From: UBA4582 sp002389265
GTDB lineage: Bacteria > Pseudomonadota > Gammaproteobacteria > Pseudomonadales > Azotimanducaceae
Assembly: GCA_943788825.1 (NCBI GenBank)
Contig: CALSRT010000006.1
Coordinates: forward strand, 1 to 64,000
DNA length: 64,000 bases
Reading direction: 5' to 3'
The number at the start of each line of letters is the position of its first letter. The first letter of the stretch is position 1. Under the pieces are notes generated by a model. The model was not told where the DNA came from and did not search any database. It saw nothing but the letters and a program-made list of their open reading frames with translations. The translations under genes were made by a program, and so were the position numbers. Shown here one piece after another: positions 61,495 to 64,000 of the stretch.

Positions 61495-62631
61495 ATGAGT
61501 AACCGAATAGAAACGACACATACCGGCAGCTTGCCTCGTCCTGACGAACTCATCAAACTAATGTGGGCTGTTTCCGATGGTATCCCGGTTGATGCGAAAG
61601 CGTTAGATGAAGCAGTTGTAGCGGCTGTCGACTCGGTATTTGGTCGTCAGGCGGATAGTGGGATTACCTATTTGAACGATGGCGAGATGTCAAAGCCTAG
61701 CTATGCAACCTATGTGAAAGATCGGTTGAGTGGTTTTGACGGCGAAGCGGTCGAAAGCTATTTTTTCAAGGACCTTGAGGAGTTTCCTCGCTCGAAGGAG
61801 GTCGTTGCTGCTAACCCGGGTCGTAGGAAGCGTTATGCACCTGCATGCACGGGTGAAATTAGTGTAAGCGACCCGGAAGCGGCGCTGCAGGATATGGTGA
61901 ACCTGAACAAGGCAGCAGCTGACCGCAGTGTATCGACTATATTTTCTAGCGCAGCGTCTCCCGGCGTCGTATCGATCTTTTTTGAAAATCAGTATTACGA
62001 CAGTGATGAGGCTTATGTTTTTGCCATCGCCGAGGCAATGCGCCATGAATATGAAGCAATCGCAGCTTCTGGAGCTAAGGTTCAGTTGGACTGTCCGGAC
62101 CTGGCCATGGGCCGACACTCAACCTATGCGAATTTGAGTCTTGAAGACTATCGTAAACGTATGGGCATGAATATTGCCGCCTTGAACCACGCGGTACGCA
62201 ATATTCCGGAAGAGCAGTTGCGCATGCATCTATGCTGGGGTAACTATCCTGGACCACACCATTGTGATGTTGCGTTAGCTGAGATAATTGATCTCGTCTG
62301 GGATGCAAAACCGCAGACCATATTGTTCGAGGCGGCGAATCCTAGGCATGCGCACGAGTGGACCATTTTTGAGGACACTCGAGTGCCTTCCAACAAGATT
62401 CTGTGCCCAGGGGTTATCGAGTGCCAATCAAATTATGTGGAGCATCCCGAGTTGGTTGCTCAGCGTATTGTGCGTTATGGAAAATTGATTGATCCGAGCC
62501 AGCTTATGGCCGGTGTCGACTGTGGTTTTAGTGTGCATGTTGGCATGCAAGGTATAGACCCGGATGTGGCCTTCGCTAAGCTGGCAGCCTTAGCGCAAGG
62601 TGCAGAGATCGCTTCCAAAAAACTCTTTTAG
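61495..62631 (+). CDS. MetE/epoxyalkane-CoM-transferase-like zinc methyl/alkyl transferase
   Basis: The 378-residue TIM-barrel protein has HTGSLPRPDELI at the start, ISVSDPEAALQDMVNLNKA mid-way, and the zinc site His-x-Cys in MHLCWGNYPGPHH (about residues 244-246). A second zinc cysteine lies in MAGVDCGFSVHVG (about 342), the ligand set of the MetE family. MetE itself is about 750 residues; this length matches the single-domain branch that includes epoxyalkane:coenzyme M transferase (about 376) and small methionine-synthase-like proteins. It activates a thiol for attack on a methyl or alkyl donor. GGAGAA precedes the start. It is the last gene of the operon. Confidence 0.86.
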   Translation: MSNRIETTHTGSLPRPDELIKLMWAVSDGIPVDAKALDEAVVAAVDSVFGRQADSGITYLNDGEMSKPSYATYVKDRLSGFDGEAVESYFFKDLEEFPRSKEVVAANPGRRKRYAPACTGEISVSDPEAALQDMVNLNKAAADRSVSTIFSSAASPGVVSIFFENQYYDSDEAYVFAIAEAMRHEYEAIAASGAKVQLDCPDLAMGRHSTYANLSLEDYRKRMGMNIAALNHAVRNIPEEQLRMHLCWGNYPGPHHCDVALAEIIDLVWDAKPQTILFEAANPRHAHEWTIFEDTRVPSNKILCPGVIECQSNYVEHPELVAQRIVRYGKLIDPSQLMAGVDCGFSVHVGMQGIDPDVAFAKLAALAQGAEIASKKLF

Positions 62632-62653
62632 GATTGTCGCGAACTCTAGAGTC

Positions 62654-62697
62654 GGCACCCATTCAGCGCCGTTAACGCGCTGCGCTGAATGGGTGCC
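62654..62697. repeat. Perfect 16-bp inverted repeat
   Basis: Arms 62654-62669 and 62682-62697 are exactly complementary around a 12-base loop that itself contains the palindrome CGTTAACG. It lies 22 bases after the MetE-like stop and near the end of the convergent SSB gene. No immediate T run follows on the plus strand (TTTTT begins about 15 bases later), so it is more like a REP/MITE-type element or a strong RNA hairpin than a classical terminator. Confidence 0.85.
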
Positions 62698-62743
62698 TGT
62701 TGGCTTCTTATCGTTTTTAATGCGCCGTCAATACCAGGCGACA

Positions 62744-63109
62744 TTAATGCCTGGGGTCAGGGCCTGGGTCAGGGGGTTTGTTCGCTAAAATTTCCAACTC
62801 GCTGGCTATAATTTCTGTTGAATAATGCTTTTGACCGTCCCTTTCCCACTGTTTGGTATGCATTTCTCCTTCAACGTAGATTTGACTGCCTTTCTTTAGA
62901 TATTTCCCTGCAATATCAGCCAGACGGCGAAGAAATACGACACGATGCCATTCTGTGCGCTCAATGGCCTCGCCGGTTTTCTTGTCCTTGATGGTCTTGC
63001 TGGTGGCGATACTGCAGGTGGTGACAGGATTGCCATTCGGCATAAATCGTGTCTCTGGATCCTGCCCGAGGTTGCCGATGAGGATGACTTTGTTGACGCC
63101 TTGGCCCAT
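62744..63109 (-). CDS. ssb: Single-stranded DNA-binding protein lacking the acidic tail
   Basis: The 121-residue protein has a complete OB fold: GVNKVILIGNLGQDPETRFMPNG (residues 4-26), ERTEWHRVV (about 50-58) and KKGSQIYVEGEMHTKQW (about 72-88). It ends ILANKPPDPGPDPRH, so it lacks the disordered linker and the C-terminal DDDIPF that recruits partner proteins in typical bacterial SSB (about 160-180 residues). VVFLRRLADIAG replaces the usual VVFFGRLAEIA. Its last codons are formed by a short direct repeat (62750-62774). It is probably an accessory paralogue, or a truncated one, acting without the usual protein contacts. Confidence 0.88.
   Translation of the reverse strand: MGQGVNKVILIGNLGQDPETRFMPNGNPVTTCSIATSKTIKDKKTGEAIERTEWHRVVFLRRLADIAGKYLKKGSQIYVEGEMHTKQWERDGQKHYSTEIIASELEILANKPPDPGPDPRH
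62750..62774. repeat. Direct repeat inside the end of the SSB gene
   Basis: CCTGGGGTCAGGG at 62750-62762 is followed by CCTGGGTCAGGG at 62763-62774. On the coding strand it encodes the PDPGPDPR tail of the SSB-like protein, so the C-terminus of that protein is built from repeat sequence and not from the normal tail. Confidence 0.85.
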
Positions 63110-63194
63110 GGTGCCATTATCCGTTCGTTGGTTATCGTCGTCGAGAAGGTACTCAGTCTATCCTAATACCCAAAACCTAATTGGTCTAACGGAT

Positions 63195-63887
63195 TCAGTT
63201 ACACAGTGCCTCGCAGGGTATGCCGTCTTTGTCACCATCGAGGCTGGTTACACCGCATGTCAGTAAGTGGAATCGGGCTTCAGCACAATGGGTCATTTCC
63301 TTGCAATAGTGTTTGTTACCGCATTGCAGGCTTGCGCTAGCCAGGTCTTCGCCCCTGGGTATGGCTTCGCGCTTGCCCCGTCTCCAGTCCCAAGGCGGGA
63401 CTGGGTCAGGGGTGCCCCACAGGCCGAGTTGCCGGTCTCGAGCCAGAGCTTCGGCGGTTAAGAAATCCTGGTCGGTGAGATACCGCCGATAAGCCCAGGC
63501 ATGGCCCTCTTCGACTAATTCTCGGTTAATATCACGATTGTCGAGATAGACTCGGCCCAGGGTTCGGCCATAACGATCATAGCCACTGATCTGGACCATT
63601 ATCGTGCGTTGAAAGACTTTGTCCGCCAGCGCTTGTTTTGCTTTTTGCCCCCAGGGTTGGGCGCGCTCCGGCGTGTCAATTTCCGTGAGGCGAACCTTGT
63701 GCTGAACAGACCCCACCAGCAGCGTCAGTGTGTCGCCGTCAGCGATAGCCACAACCTGACCCTTGAGCGTTTCGGCCATAACAAGGTGTGGCGCAAGCCA
63801 AAGTGCAAAAAGTAGCAATAGCCAATAGATCAACGAGTTTGACAGGGTCTGCTTACAATGTTGTACAGGGGTGACCGCTTGAAACAT
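63195..63887 (-). CDS. Secreted thermonuclease-like protein with an excalibur domain
   Basis: The 230-residue precursor has a hydrophobic signal (about residues 16-38) and a staphylococcal-nuclease-type domain (about 40-155). The nuclease residues are in ADGDTLTLLVG (metal-binding Asp) and RLTEIDTPERAQPWG (Arg and Asp), with YDRYGRTLGRVYL and an ELVEEGHAWAYRRYL block (catalytic Glu/Arg region). A C-terminal excalibur motif (DGDKDGIPCEALC, with a cysteine pair) binds calcium. It would digest extracellular or periplasmic DNA and RNA. The downstream neighbour is the SSB-like gene, 85 bases away on the same strand. Confidence 0.9.
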   Translation of the reverse strand: MFQAVTPVQHCKQTLSNSLIYWLLLLFALWLAPHLVMAETLKGQVVAIADGDTLTLLVGSVQHKVRLTEIDTPERAQPWGQKAKQALADKVFQRTIMVQISGYDRYGRTLGRVYLDNRDINRELVEEGHAWAYRRYLTDQDFLTAEALARDRQLGLWGTPDPVPPWDWRRGKREAIPRGEDLASASLQCGNKHYCKEMTHCAEARFHLLTCGVTSLDGDKDGIPCEALCN

Positions 63888-64000
63888 GTCGCTTGTCGCT
63901 TTTGATCAGTGGCGGAAGTATAACCTGTAACAGACTGTTGTCGCGGTTGTGAATTGTCATCGAGCTGAATGGCGCAGGTAGTGAGGCAGACCTGTGAACG

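Overview
The window looks like a chromosomal segment of a marine or environmental gammaproteobacterium. The case rests on a short transaldolase of the TalB type, MntP, an RfaH-type NusG paralogue, an oligopeptidase-A-like M3 peptidase and a DUF2956 protein. Around them is a large stock of catabolic genes: short-chain dehydrogenases (SDRs), AMP-forming CoA ligases, a P450, a Baeyer-Villiger-type monooxygenase, an LLM monooxygenase and a TonB receptor. That style is typical of oligotrophic, lipid- or aromatic-degrading marine lineages (the Cellvibrionales/Spongiibacteraceae type would fit), but no taxonomic marker settles the placement. I saw no rRNA, tRNA, transposase, prophage or CRISPR array.

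Layout. 1-6.9 kb: the start of an unknown gene, RfaH-like regulator, transaldolase, MntP, a decayed class D beta-lactamase, GNAT, a small membrane protein, DUF1330 plus dienelactone hydrolase, sulfurtransferase. 6.9-12 kb (minus strand): a frameshifted Tag-like glycosylase, then acyl-CoA synthetase, SDR and P450, a likely catabolic set. 12.3-15.7 kb: a DUF442-sulfide:quinone oxidoreductase fusion followed closely by a SulP transporter. 15.8-24 kb: crotonase, CaiB-type CoA transferase, FAD monooxygenase, DAO-type oxidase, an unknown lipoprotein and an LpxR-like outer-membrane protein. 24.2-35.1 kb: small VOC/SDR/transport genes, an M20-like lipoprotein with changed metal ligands, an M3 peptidase, a CoA-transferase remnant, two overlapping lipoprotein genes and an HD-domain protein. 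35.3-39.4 kb: a three-subunit molybdenum hydroxylase followed by a MoaD-like protein. 39.5-46.8 kb: SDR, LLM monooxygenase, HsaA-like flavin monooxygenase, PAPS-reductase-like protein, CoA ligase, carotenoid oxygenase. 46.9-54.7 kb: a GAF-PP2C-STAS signalling protein, sulfatase plus SDR, a frameshifted secreted repeat protein, TlpA-like and DUF2956 proteins, sulfotransferase. 54.9-62.6 kb: an IclR-regulated catabolic locus. 62.7-63.9 kb: a tail-less SSB and a secreted nuclease.

The best candidate for an undescribed system is 54.9-62.6 kb. An IclR regulator gene lies beside a citryl-CoA-lyase-like gene, which is divergent from a run of five genes: TonB receptor, VOC protein, WrbA-like flavodoxin, PaaK-like ligase and a 378-residue MetE/epoxyalkane-CoM-transferase-like zinc protein. 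The divergent promoter holds two exact TTCG-N5-CGAA palindromes, 19 bp apart centre to centre and together forming a larger inverted repeat. This predicts uptake, CoA activation and breakdown of one specific unknown substrate.

A second, structural theme is short tandem repeats with a different unit at each of at least seven gene boundaries. A third is the presence of single-base frameshifts at homopolymers in otherwise intact genes, which could be sequence errors.
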